A DNA stretch of 64,000 nucleotides, from assembly GCF_003568865.1 (NCBI RefSeq), contig NZ_CP031115.1, positions 2,418,001 through 2,482,000 of the forward strand, read 5' to 3'. The notes beneath the pieces are model-generated. The model was not told the origin of the DNA, ran no database searches, and was given only the letters and a program-made list of their open reading frames with translations. The translations under genes and the position numbers were made by a program. Numbering within the stretch: position 1 is the first letter of the stretch; the number at the start of each line of letters is the position of its first letter. This document shows positions 16,561 to 24,676 of the stretch, one piece after another. The stretch is from Rubrobacter indicoceani (GTDB lineage: Bacteria > Actinomycetota > Rubrobacteria > Rubrobacterales > Rubrobacteraceae).

Positions 16561-17313
16561 CTATTTGTTGATCGAACGAATAAAAGTAACGATGAAGATC
16601 GCCGAGACGAGCATCAGAGCCCCGGCGGCGATGAGGCCGAGGGTGATAAAGACTATCTCCCCGGCGCTCCGTCCGCCCCACTCGTTGGCGGCCCAGACAA
16701 ACGCAAAAAGCGAGACGAAAAAGGTCAGGAGGATAAGGATCATCCCGCCCGGAAGATCGCGGATCTGGATGGCCGTCTTCTCTACAAAGTAGGCGGTGCG
16801 TCCGCCCGGATAACCCTGTTCGCGGATGCGTCCGACCGCGCTTCTGAGGGCCTGTTCGTCCGTGAGTCCTATAACCCTTGCGAGGTAGTAGGCGTCCTCG
16901 GCGCTACAGCCTATCCTGAGCAACTCCAGGAAATTGCGGCGGTAAAGGGTAACGGCGTTTATGTGCGGGGCGGCGAGCTGCTTGAGAAAGGCGTGGGTAT
17001 CGAGGCGCGTGGCGTAGCGCTTGGCCTGAAGCTGAGACTGCCGGACGGCCTCGCCGCGGTTCGGAGCTTCATCTATATTGCGGGCTGCGATCTCCGCGAC
17101 CTCAAGGAAAAACATCTCGCGGGAGAACTCTATCGCGCTCTGGTGCTCGCGCCTTCGGGATGAAATCTCCGTCCGAATACCCCGCGAACGGTACTCGTCG
17201 CGTCGGAGGTTATAGACGTACTCCTGATAGAAGTCGCGCTCGTCCTCCGAGTACGCAAGGTCCCTGAGCCTGTACGCCTCTTCGAGCGTTTCCGGAATCT
17301 TCCTGTCGTCCAT
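16561..17313 (-). CDS. hypothetical membrane protein with charged coiled cytoplasmic domain
   Basis: 250 residues from the ATG after GAGGCTCGGAT. The first ~180 residues are hydrophilic and helical, very rich in Arg and Glu (KIPETLEEAYRLRDLAYSED), then two TM helices near residues 185-205 and 215-240. No family recognised. The stop is TAG and the frame continues for 45 codons into a beta-lactamase-like remnant. Confidence 0.65.
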   Translation of the reverse strand: MDDRKIPETLEEAYRLRDLAYSEDERDFYQEYVYNLRRDEYRSRGIRTEISSRRREHQSAIEFSREMFFLEVAEIAARNIDEAPNRGEAVRQSQLQAKRYATRLDTHAFLKQLAAPHINAVTLYRRNFLELLRIGCSAEDAYYLARVIGLTDEQALRSAVGRIREQGYPGGRTAYFVEKTAIQIRDLPGGMILILLTFFVSLFAFVWAANEWGGRSAGEIVFITLGLIAAGALMLVSAIFIVTFIRSINK

Positions 17314-17338
17314 ATCCGAGCCTCGCAGCCCTTTTAAA

Positions 17339-17362
17339 TTCCACGCCTCACGAGGTGTGGAA
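17339..17362. promoter_or_regulatory. 10-bp inverted repeat upstream of the 250-residue membrane protein
   Basis: TTCCACGCCT-CACG-AGGTGTGGAA forms a hairpin or operator-like palindrome (one G-T pair) 26 bp upstream of the gene's start codon, overlapping its expected 5' leader. Confidence 0.45.
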
Positions 17363-17387
17363 TGCCTCCACCTCAGCACCTCTCTGA

Positions 17388-17684
17388 CTACCCGGAATAT
17401 ACCACGATCGCACCCCGACCCGAAGCTCCGAAACTACTCCGGCATCCCCAGAGAGCAGAAAACCGCCGCCCCCGAACCCGCACCTTCAGACGCCCACCCG
17501 AGGCAAGTTCCTTTGTCTTTTTATCGGCTTCTTTTGCCGTCGGAGAGGTCTCTATCGCAACCTGAGCCGGGGTCACCGAACTCGTGTCGAGGCCGGGATC
17601 CTCCCGGAACTCCACCCCGCCCGAAGAAGTCTTTCCGCGGGCCTTCCGTTCCGGTTTCGATCCGCGCTTTTTCTCCAGATCCAT
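17388..17684 (-). CDS. doubtful small basic protein
   Basis: An open frame of about 98 codons (MDLEKKRGSKPERKARG..., Lys/Arg/Ser-rich, C-terminal RGRRF) in an otherwise gene-free 430-bp gap between a membrane protein and the M20 peptidase. No RBS is visible before the ATG and no family is recognised. It could be noise; nothing else is evident in this gap beyond the inverted repeat at 17339. Confidence 0.25.
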   Translation of the reverse strand: MDLEKKRGSKPERKARGKTSSGGVEFREDPGLDTSSVTPAQVAIETSPTAKEADKKTKELASGGRLKVRVRGRRFSALWGCRSSFGASGRGAIVVYSG

Positions 17685-17817
17685 GACTAGTTCCATACTA
17701 GCAGCAACAACAGTAACTATCCATGCGCCGGACCGGACACCAGAAGGGATTCAGCTCCTGAAATGCTACCCTCTGAGCCATAGAATTTTCCCCGGAACCG
17801 GCTGGAGGAGCACCTTG

Positions 17818-19188
17818 ATGGAGAACCTGAAATCCCGCATCGAAAACCGAAGGGAACTCTTTCTCGGAGAACTGACCGAGTTTCTCGAGATGCACTCGGT
17901 ATCCGCTGAGGGCTCCGACCCCGAAGGCTTCCGGGCCTGCGCCGAGTGGGTGCGCGGAAAGCTCGAGAACGCGGGCGCAAAGGCGCAACTCCTTGAGACC
18001 GCCGGCCACCCGGTCGTCTACGCGGAGATCGGGAGCGGAGAGCGAACCCTGCTCCTCTACGGTCACTACGACGTACAGCCCCCCGACCCGCTGGACCTCT
18101 GGGAAACGGAGCCTTTCACCCCGACCATCAAGGACGGCACGCTCTACGCTCGCGGCGTCGCCGACGACAAGGGCGACGTGATGAGCCGCATCCAGGCCCT
18201 GAGGCTCTATATAGAGGAAGAGGAGCAGGGGGAGCACGGCAACCTCCCCTTCAAGCTGAAGTTCTTTATCGAGGGCGAGGAGGAGATCGGAAGCCCCAAC
18301 CTGGCTTTGTTTGTCCGGGAGAACGCGGAGTTGCTCGAGGCCGACGCCTGCCTCTGGGAAGGCTCCCTGCGCGACGAGCATGGTCGTCCCGAGATCTGCT
18401 GCGGCACAAAGGGGATGGCCTACGTGGAGCTTCGGGCGAAAGGAGCCGACCACGACCTGCACAGCATGTTCGGCGGCATCGCTCCAAACCCGGTGTGGCG
18501 GTTGGTCCAGGCGCTCAGGACGATCAAGGACGAAAACGGCGAGATAACCCTTGACGGCCTGATGGAGCTCGCCGACGAACCATCCGAGAAAGACCTCGCC
18601 GCGATGCGAAGCATCCCCTTCGATGAGTCGTCGCTCAAGAGAGCGTGGGGCGTTGACGCCTTTGACCGGGACCTCTCCGGCGAAGACGCCCTCGCCGAGT
18701 ACCTTCTCAAGCCGACCGCCAACATCGCGGGGATTCAGTCCGGCTACACCGGGCCGGGCTCCAAAACGATAGTTCCCGGCGAAGCGTTCGTAAAGATGGA
18801 CTTCCGCCTTGTAAGCGGTCAGAGCCCCGAGCCGGTCGTGGGGCTGATTCGCGAGCACCTCGACCGCCGCGGCTTCACCGATATAGAGGTCGTTGACCTG
18901 CACGGCGTGGAGGCCGCCAAAACGCCGGTCGACTCCCCCGTGGTCGAGCAGGCCGTGGCCGCCTGGCGCGACGTCGGCCAGAACGAGGCCGTCGTCTACC
19001 CGACGATCGGCGGCTCCGGCCCGACCGCGCTTATCGCAACCGAACTCGGCATCCCGACCGTGATGACCGGTTCCGTGGCCAACCTGAACAGCCGCATTCA
19101 TTCCCCGAACGAGTCAATCGAACTCGACGACTATTTCGAGACCGTCGCCTACTTTGTCCGGTTCTTCAGGCGTTTCGGGAGCAGATAG
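17818..19188 (+). CDS. M20-family dipeptidase/metallopeptidase
   Basis: 456 residues from the ATG preceded by GGAGGAGCACCTTG. The M20 dizinc site is intact: LLLYGHYDVQPPDP (His and Asp), ARGVADDKGD (bridging Asp), FIEGEEEIGSPN (catalytic Glu and metal Glu), and the C-terminal IHSPNESIELDDY His. A lid/dimerisation domain lies in the middle. This subgroup (ArgE/DapE/CNDP-like) hydrolyses dipeptides or acylated amino acids in the cytoplasm. It overlaps the next gene by TAGTG. Confidence 0.9.
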   Translation: MENLKSRIENRRELFLGELTEFLEMHSVSAEGSDPEGFRACAEWVRGKLENAGAKAQLLETAGHPVVYAEIGSGERTLLLYGHYDVQPPDPLDLWETEPFTPTIKDGTLYARGVADDKGDVMSRIQALRLYIEEEEQGEHGNLPFKLKFFIEGEEEIGSPNLALFVRENAELLEADACLWEGSLRDEHGRPEICCGTKGMAYVELRAKGADHDLHSMFGGIAPNPVWRLVQALRTIKDENGEITLDGLMELADEPSEKDLAAMRSIPFDESSLKRAWGVDAFDRDLSGEDALAEYLLKPTANIAGIQSGYTGPGSKTIVPGEAFVKMDFRLVSGQSPEPVVGLIREHLDRRGFTDIEVVDLHGVEAAKTPVDSPVVEQAVAAWRDVGQNEAVVYPTIGGSGPTALIATELGIPTVMTGSVANLNSRIHSPNESIELDDYFETVAYFVRFFRRFGSR

Positions 19189-19781
19189 TGGACGGTCGGA
19201 AAGAGGTCAGGGGTCTCGACCTGCCGGAGAGGGTGCGCTGGAGCATCGCGCAGACGGTGGCGGAGCGGGGCGTTCAGGCCCGCACCATCTCGACGCAGGG
19301 GCGCTCCTCTATGAAGCCGCCTCAGGGCCACATCATCGTCGCCGCGTCGGGAGCCGAGATAGACGCGATACGCGGTACGGCGAGCGTCGTGCGACAACTG
19401 GAGTTCTACAAAACGCCCTTCGGCCCCGTGGTCCGGCTGGCTTTCTCCGTCTTCCCGCTGGCGGGCGGCAGGCTCACAGGCGCAACCGTCCTGAACGTCT
19501 CGCAGGTCTCCGGCGACGCGGCTCTGTCCGGCCTCGGGCGGCAGAAGACCGTCTACTTCCACTTCTACGCGCTTACGGAATCCGCCGACGACCTCGACTA
19601 CGTTTTCTCAAAAGAAGTCAACAACGCTGAAGAGCAGCGCGAAGAGGCAAAGAAAGTCCTTAAGATGGCCCGCGACGCCTACGCCGAAACACCGGAGGAC
19701 AGGCGGAGTTTCCGCCGCGCCGTCGGGATGGCCGAGCGGCAGTTCGCGCCGCCGGAGCTGCCGGAGCCGCAAGACGAGTAA
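19188..19781 (+). CDS. conserved hypothetical protein, translationally coupled to the M20 peptidase
   Basis: 197 residues; GTG start overlapping the preceding TAG. Mixed alpha/beta with SMKPPQGHIIVAASG and VRLAFSVFPLAGGRLTGATVLN, and an acidic helical C-terminus. No TM segment, no signal peptide, no recognised domain. Coupling suggests cytoplasmic function linked to the peptidase. Confidence 0.6.
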   Translation: MDGRKEVRGLDLPERVRWSIAQTVAERGVQARTISTQGRSSMKPPQGHIIVAASGAEIDAIRGTASVVRQLEFYKTPFGPVVRLAFSVFPLAGGRLTGATVLNVSQVSGDAALSGLGRQKTVYFHFYALTESADDLDYVFSKEVNNAEEQREEAKKVLKMARDAYAETPEDRRSFRRAVGMAERQFAPPELPEPQDE

Positions 19782-19784
19782 GAT
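19779..19784 (+). promoter_or_regulatory. -10 box of a leaderless transcript for the nuclease-like gene
   Basis: TAAGAT is followed by six bases and then the ATG at 19791. This spacing places transcription initiation at or next to the start codon, and there is no RBS. Confidence 0.55.
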
Positions 19785-19790
19785 TGAAGT

Positions 19791-20819
19791 ATGGACAGTC
19801 CATTGACAAACCTAAGCAATGTACTGGCGAGGGTTAGGGCTTCTGCGGGGAGTTACGAACCGACGCTCAGGAAGAACGAGGCGGCGACACGGGCGGCTCT
19901 GATAGATCCCGTGCTTCGCGCGCTCGGCTGGGACATTGCAAACCCGTTCATGGTAGAGGTAGAGACGAGAGGTACTTTCGAGAACAAGATCAGCGCGGAC
20001 TATGCCCTCAAGACCGATGGTGAGATCCAGATAGTCATTGAGGCGAAGAAGCTCGGTATCAACCTCGACGCTTTCTATCAGCAAGCTGTCAAGTACAGCT
20101 TCGGCTTCGGAGTGAAACAGGTATTTCTCACGGGCGGTATCGTCTGAGAACATTTCACCGATTTTGTTCAGGGCAACCTAACCCCGGCTCGCAGCCTGGA
20201 TCTCCGCTCAGACGACCTTGAAGAGATAGCAGCCTACCTCGTGCAGGAGCTCGACGCCGCTCTCATCTCTCCGCAGCGAGCGCAAATAGACCTTCTCTCC
20301 GAAGAAGTCTCACAACTCCGCGAAGAGATAGAGAAGCTCCGCTACCTTGAAGAACGTCTGAAAGCCCTGGAATCGAAATCAGAGACTTCTACCCGCTACG
20401 AACCGTCACGACCGAAGAAATCTCCAGTAAAAGTCGGAGACAGTGTTCCGGCTCCTCCTGCCTTGTGGACTCCGCTGACAAAACTCGGAAGGCTCCAAAG
20501 GACAAAGCCAAGCAATCTACGGCTGCCAGATGCAACCGAGGTGGCAGTTAAAAGTTGGGGACAGGTTCTCCTTGAATGCTGCAGGTACGTTTTGCAGTTC
20601 GATTCAGAAATACCGATGCCTTTGAAGGACAGCGCAGGCAAGAAGACCAACCTGATCCAGACAGTTCCTTTCCCCGACAACGTGAATAGCAAAGAAGTCG
20701 AGGTAACCAGAAGGACTTTCTACGTCTACGTCAATTACAGCGCAGGCAAAGCCGCAGAAAACGCGCTCTACATCCTGAAAGCCGCCAGACTCGGAGATGC
20801 AGCAGTAGTCTACGGTTAG
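19791..20819 (+). pseudogene. type I restriction HsdR_N-like PD-(D/E)xK protein interrupted by TGA
   Basis: One continuous frame of 343 codons is broken only by TGA at 20145-20147. Part 1 has ALIDPVLRALGWD, ADYAL (metal Asp) and IVIEAKKLG (E-x-K): an HsdR_N/PD-(D/E)xK nuclease fold. Its family usually continues with T-x-G-x-x-W; here FLTGGIV is followed by TGA, one base from the Trp codon TGG. Part 2 continues with a coiled coil (LLSEEVSQLREEIEKLR) and a ~100-residue alpha/beta domain. Downstream of the stop the frame is fully coding-like, so the lesion is recent, a sequencing error, or recoded. Confidence 0.7.
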
Positions 20820-20839
20820 TCTCCGTACGACATGGCGCG

Positions 20840-20845
20840 TATACT
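20840..20845 (+). promoter_or_regulatory. -10 box of a leaderless transcript for the NurA-like gene
   Basis: TATACT lies seven bases before the ATG at 20853. This supports 20853 rather than the upstream ATG at 20832, which would precede the promoter. Confidence 0.6.
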
Positions 20846-20852
20846 GAAACCC

Positions 20853-22022
20853 ATGTCGGAGGCAAGCATTCCTTACAAAGAGAACGGCTCGACGCAGGAC
20901 TTTTCGACCGCGCTCGCGGCCGCGCTCAAGGATGCCGCTCGCAGCGGGGTGAAGTTCAGCGCGGGTGGCTCCGATCTCGAATGGGAGCGGTTCAACGCGC
21001 ATCCATTCGACGGCGAGGAGGAAGGACGCAGGGATTCTTTGCTCGCCTTCGAGAGCGACCCCGTTGTGGAGCGCAGCCCCGGCGAGCCGGACGGGACAAG
21101 CAGGCTCTCGTACTTTCTCGACGGTGTTCAGACAACCGAGGAGATAGGTCGCATCGGGACCGTCCCGGTGGTCATGACGACGGTTGCGGCGGCTATCGCT
21201 CACCGGGCGGACAGACGGCTCCATCGCCTCGACGTGCCGGGTGTGCCGACGCTGATGCGCGCCCTGATCCTCCCCCACGACGCTCACGACCCCGGTGCGA
21301 GGGCGTTGTACTCGGCGGCGCAGGAGCAGGGTTTTCCGGTGCCGGTCTCCGATGCGGAGGCGGTTACGTCCGGCAGCGAGAACGTCCTGCTCGACTCAAC
21401 CCAGCACGAACCGCACCTTGACCCGGCTGACTATTCCGGTCTGAAGCAGAGAGCTTACCAGCGGGCGTCGTCCTTGCGGGCGGCGATGGAGGTCGCGCTG
21501 CTGGAGCGGTGGTCCCAGATGGAGACGGGGGACAGCTGGATAGCGGTTGACGGCCAGCTCCCCGCCCCGACGGAGAACGCCGTCGGCCTCATAAAGAACG
21601 CAAGGAAGTTCTTTTTCGGGGGCGAAGAGGCGCGCATGCTGCTCGACCTGGAGGCCGGAAAGCGAACGACGGCCTTTGTTCCGCCCTGGCGCAACGAGCG
21701 CATGAAAGCCGGGCGGGCGGAGGAAGAGCGGGCTTCGTGGTACGTAAGGATGTGGCCCGCGTCGGCGTCGAGCGAAGGTGCGGATGCCACGAGCGGGTTG
21801 ATCCGGGTGGAGACCAACGTGCCGTTCAGCCGGCAGTCGGAGACCTTCGACGAGATCAGCCGCTGGATTCTGGCCGAGAAAGCACCCCTGGCCAGGCCGG
21901 ATCTCCGTTGGGCGTCCATGATCTACCCGATTCACTACGTCGAGAAGATTCTGAAACCGACGATCCACGGCGGTCGTCGCACGAGACTAAAACTCGAACG
22001 CGAGATCGCAGACCTAAAGTAA
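20853..22022 (+). CDS. nurA: NurA-like DNA end-resection nuclease
   Basis: 389 residues. The C-terminal half resembles the NurA domain: SWIAVDGQLPA near residue 229 (metal Asp in a DG loop), AVGLIKNARKFFF (G-x-x-K), a central beta region with GLIRVETNVPF, and a YP-x-H-like WASMIYPIHYVEKIL near residue 350. NurA is a 5'-3' nuclease that works with the HerA translocase. The gene is 16 bp upstream of a HerA-like ATPase, the standard partnership, and Mre11 and Rad50 follow. Homology is by motif and context; overall similarity to archaeal NurA looks low. Confidence 0.65.
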   Translation: MSEASIPYKENGSTQDFSTALAAALKDAARSGVKFSAGGSDLEWERFNAHPFDGEEEGRRDSLLAFESDPVVERSPGEPDGTSRLSYFLDGVQTTEEIGRIGTVPVVMTTVAAAIAHRADRRLHRLDVPGVPTLMRALILPHDAHDPGARALYSAAQEQGFPVPVSDAEAVTSGSENVLLDSTQHEPHLDPADYSGLKQRAYQRASSLRAAMEVALLERWSQMETGDSWIAVDGQLPAPTENAVGLIKNARKFFFGGEEARMLLDLEAGKRTTAFVPPWRNERMKAGRAEEERASWYVRMWPASASSEGADATSGLIRVETNVPFSRQSETFDEISRWILAEKAPLARPDLRWASMIYPIHYVEKILKPTIHGGRRTRLKLEREIADLK

Positions 22023-22038
22023 CGTCAGGGAGGGAAGT

Positions 22039-24141
22039 TTGCTTCACGAGAATTTTTCGGATACCGGTTCCGGCCCCGTCGGGCGCGTCGTTACAAGCGA
22101 GGAGTACCCCGCGACGGCCCACGAGTTCTACTTCTGGACAAGCGAATCCGAAGCGGCCCAGCGCCTCGACATAGGCCACATCGTCGCCGCCGAAGCCGAG
22201 GCCGCGACCGCCGTCGCGGTCCTTGACGATCCGCGCCGCTACTCGGATCTCGCCAGCTTTCTCGACGACTTCTACGCCCGCGACGGCGACGCCGCCCTCG
22301 ACGCCCTCTCCGACCGGGTGGAGATCCTCGTCTTCAAGGCGAAGGTTCTTGCAACGAAACACCGCGACGATAAAAAGAAAAGCAAACGCCCGGTGCGTAG
22401 CGGCCCCGTGTTTTTCGCAACGACCGAGGCGATAGAGTTCGCCCTCGGGAAAGAGGACTTCTCCGGCACCGAGATCCCGATGCTCCTGCACGAGAACGGC
22501 AACGAGGTCCGTCCCGGCGTCCCGCAGCGCACGCCGCTCTACGTGGACGAGGATTACCTGCTCGGCCCCGAAGCCGGACACCTCAACATCACCGGCATGA
22601 GCGGGCTTTCCACAAAGACAAGCCAGGCTCTTTTTACGATCTCGTCGGTCTTCCAGAGGGCCGGGGACAAAAAAGTCGCCGCGCTTATGTTCAACGTGAA
22701 GGGCGCGGACCTGCTGTTTCTGGACAAGCCCGTGAACTGTCCGCCCGACGAGGAGCTGCAGAGCCGCTACCGAGACGCGAACGTGCGCGGCCTGTCCTCC
22801 GAAGAGTGCGAGATGTACGATGCTCTCGGCCTCAAGGTGGAGCCGTTCACGAACCTGAGCATCTTTGCGCCCCTCAAGTACGGCATGGACCGGGGTGAGC
22901 GCGAGCTCAACGTCTCGGACGTTCCGGTCCAGAAACTGAACACTCGCCGCAACGCTCGCGGCGAGTCGCACTGCGTCCACCCGATAGTCTGGCAGCTCGG
23001 CGACGTTCTGCCGTACGCCGGTTATGTCTTCGAGCCATCCGACTTCGACGACAAGTTCCGGGGTTTTATAGAAGAACTCCGCGCCCGGCGCATAGACACG
23101 CAGGCGTCTTTTCAGAGCCTCATGCGCGAGATTGACGACTACTTCGAGGAAAAGGAAGCCGAAGGGAAGAGCGGCGGCTGGAACGGGCATCACCAGGCGA
23201 CCATCAACAAGGTCAAAAACCGCTTCAATGGCCTGCCCTCCAAGTGCGCCGGGCTGCTCGCTCACGGGCGCGTTGAGTACGGCGACACCCCGAGAGTAGA
23301 CGACGCCTTCACCGACCGGGAGATGCGCGTCGTTGACATCTCGCAGCTCTCGGGGATACCGCAGGACCTGATCGTAACAAGCATCATCAGCAAGGTCTGG
23401 GATATGGCCGAAAAGGGCGCGCTGAACGTTGACAAGCTTGTGATCTTCGTCGACGAGCTGAACAAGTACGCCCCCGCCGGAAACAAGCCGTCGTCCCTGA
23501 AGGATACGCTTGTAGACATCTCGGCCCGGGGCCGACACCTGAGCCTGACCCTTTTCGGGGCGCAGCAGTTCCGCTCCAAAGTCCACGACGAGGTTGTCGG
23601 GAACGCCGCGACGAGCCTCTACGGGCGCATCGGCGACGAGGAGCTTACAAACGCCAGCTACCGCTCGTTCTCCCAGACAACGCGTGAAGAGCTGCTCCAG
23701 CTGGAGAAAGGCCGGTTGCTGTTGCGCCACGCGCACTACGCAGTCCCGGTCTTCGGACGGTTCCCGAGGCCGCCGGTTCTGATGGGCAAGCAGGGGACGG
23801 ACATCTTCGGCGGGCAGAACGTAGACGTGGCGCAGGTTGTAAGAAGCGTGATGAACAACCTCGTCAGGACCGGCAAGGTCCCGGCGCTGGCGAAGATCCG
23901 CTCGGACATCTCCGGCGTGGACGAAGACCGCATCCACGAGTCCCTGGACAAGATAACGGCGCTCTGCCGCGAGGGCTCGGCCCCGAAAAACCCCTACGAG
24001 AGCTTCAGGAGGTCCATCGGCGGGCGCGACAACCGGCCCGACAGCTTCGGCGGTTTCGGTGGCTTCACGGGGTTCGACGGGGAAAACGGCGGCGGTTCCT
24101 CAGGCTTTCTGGACAACGTCCACCGGCTGCGAGGCGACTAA
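22039..24141 (+). CDS. herA: HerA-like hexameric ATPase / DNA translocase
   Basis: 700 residues; TTG start after GGGAGGGAAGT. An N-terminal HAS-barrel-like region (GPVGRVVTSEEYPAT, IGHIVAAEAE) precedes a FtsK/HerA ATPase core. Walker A is GMSGLSTKTS near residue 186, a G-x-S-G-x-x-T-K-T variant rather than GxxGSGKS. Walker B is LVIFVDELNKYAP near 468, and GNAATSLYGRIGD with YRSFSQTTREELLQLEKGR forms the sensor/arginine-finger region. The tail is Gly/Phe-rich. HerA drives DNA through the complex with NurA during end resection; cytoplasmic. Confidence 0.82.
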   Translation: MLHENFSDTGSGPVGRVVTSEEYPATAHEFYFWTSESEAAQRLDIGHIVAAEAEAATAVAVLDDPRRYSDLASFLDDFYARDGDAALDALSDRVEILVFKAKVLATKHRDDKKKSKRPVRSGPVFFATTEAIEFALGKEDFSGTEIPMLLHENGNEVRPGVPQRTPLYVDEDYLLGPEAGHLNITGMSGLSTKTSQALFTISSVFQRAGDKKVAALMFNVKGADLLFLDKPVNCPPDEELQSRYRDANVRGLSSEECEMYDALGLKVEPFTNLSIFAPLKYGMDRGERELNVSDVPVQKLNTRRNARGESHCVHPIVWQLGDVLPYAGYVFEPSDFDDKFRGFIEELRARRIDTQASFQSLMREIDDYFEEKEAEGKSGGWNGHHQATINKVKNRFNGLPSKCAGLLAHGRVEYGDTPRVDDAFTDREMRVVDISQLSGIPQDLIVTSIISKVWDMAEKGALNVDKLVIFVDELNKYAPAGNKPSSLKDTLVDISARGRHLSLTLFGAQQFRSKVHDEVVGNAATSLYGRIGDEELTNASYRSFSQTTREELLQLEKGRLLLRHAHYAVPVFGRFPRPPVLMGKQGTDIFGGQNVDVAQVVRSVMNNLVRTGKVPALAKIRSDISGVDEDRIHESLDKITALCREGSAPKNPYESFRRSIGGRDNRPDSFGGFGGFTGFDGENGGGSSGFLDNVHRLRGD

Positions 24142-24144
24142 CCC

Positions 24145-24540
24145 GTGACCGACGGAGAGAAAGTCGCGCTTGTAGAGGCATTCTATAAAGCCCGCGCAAC
24201 CGGGGAGGTGGAAGAGATCCGGCGTTTCCTCGCCGACGACGTAGTCTGGCACGAACCCGACGCGGGCTCCGAGCACACGGGCGACCTTACCGGAACGGAA
24301 TCGGTCGTGGCTATGATCTCCGACGCGCAGAGGAAAACAGCCGGGACGTTCAGCCTCGTCCCCGTTCGGATAGTCGCCAACGGGGAACACGCCGTCGCCA
24401 TGATCAACTGGATGGCAAGAAAGGGCGAGGTCGTCATTAAAGGAAAGGAGGTCGCCGTTTTCAGGATCAGAGCCGGAGAGATACGCGAAGCTTCCTTTCA
24501 TCAGGACAACGTAGAGCGCGACCGGGAGTTCTGGAGTTGA
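24145..24540 (+). CDS. SnoaL-like / NTF2-fold protein
   Basis: 131 residues, GTG start, four bases after the HerA stop. VALVEAFYKARATGEVEEIRRFLADDVVWHEP and the alternating strands that follow (VAMINWMARKGEVVIKG, VAVFRIRAGEIREASFHQDN) are typical of SnoaL-like polyketide cyclase/ketosteroid isomerase-fold proteins. The function is not evident. It is a curious insertion between the HerA-NurA and Mre11-Rad50 pairs. Confidence 0.75.
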   Translation: MTDGEKVALVEAFYKARATGEVEEIRRFLADDVVWHEPDAGSEHTGDLTGTESVVAMISDAQRKTAGTFSLVPVRIVANGEHAVAMINWMARKGEVVIKGKEVAVFRIRAGEIREASFHQDNVERDREFWS

Positions 24541-24629
24541 GCGCGGATGCTTTCGAGGCGACCTGCCGGGAGCTCCGAGAACGCTCCGAAAAGGCTCGTT
24601 CCCCACTCGTGAATCGCCCGCGCGTCGGC

Positions 24630-24635
24630 TAGAAT
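24630..24635 (+). promoter_or_regulatory. possible -10 box of the Mre11-Rad50 pair
   Basis: TAGAAT lies about 30-45 bp before the candidate starts of the SbcD gene, within the 120-bp gap after the SnoaL-like gene. An AAAGGAAC RBS follows. No convincing -35 box was found. Confidence 0.4.
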
Positions 24636-24676
24636 CTCTTCCGGGTTACAGAAAGGAACTCTCCCTGAGCATCCGC

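Noticed and set aside
17698-19101. A 467-codon open frame on the minus strand
   Set aside because: Antisense to the M20 peptidase whose metal-binding motifs are intact.
20241-20819. An independent gene starting at 20241
   Set aside because: Same frame as the upstream nuclease-like part with only one TGA between; no RBS at 20241. Better read as the second half of a broken gene.
21856-23937. A 693-codon open frame on the minus strand
   Set aside because: It lies wholly opposite the HerA-like and NurA-like genes; low-complexity translation rich in Arg/Gly/Val, no domains. A GC-rich antisense shadow.
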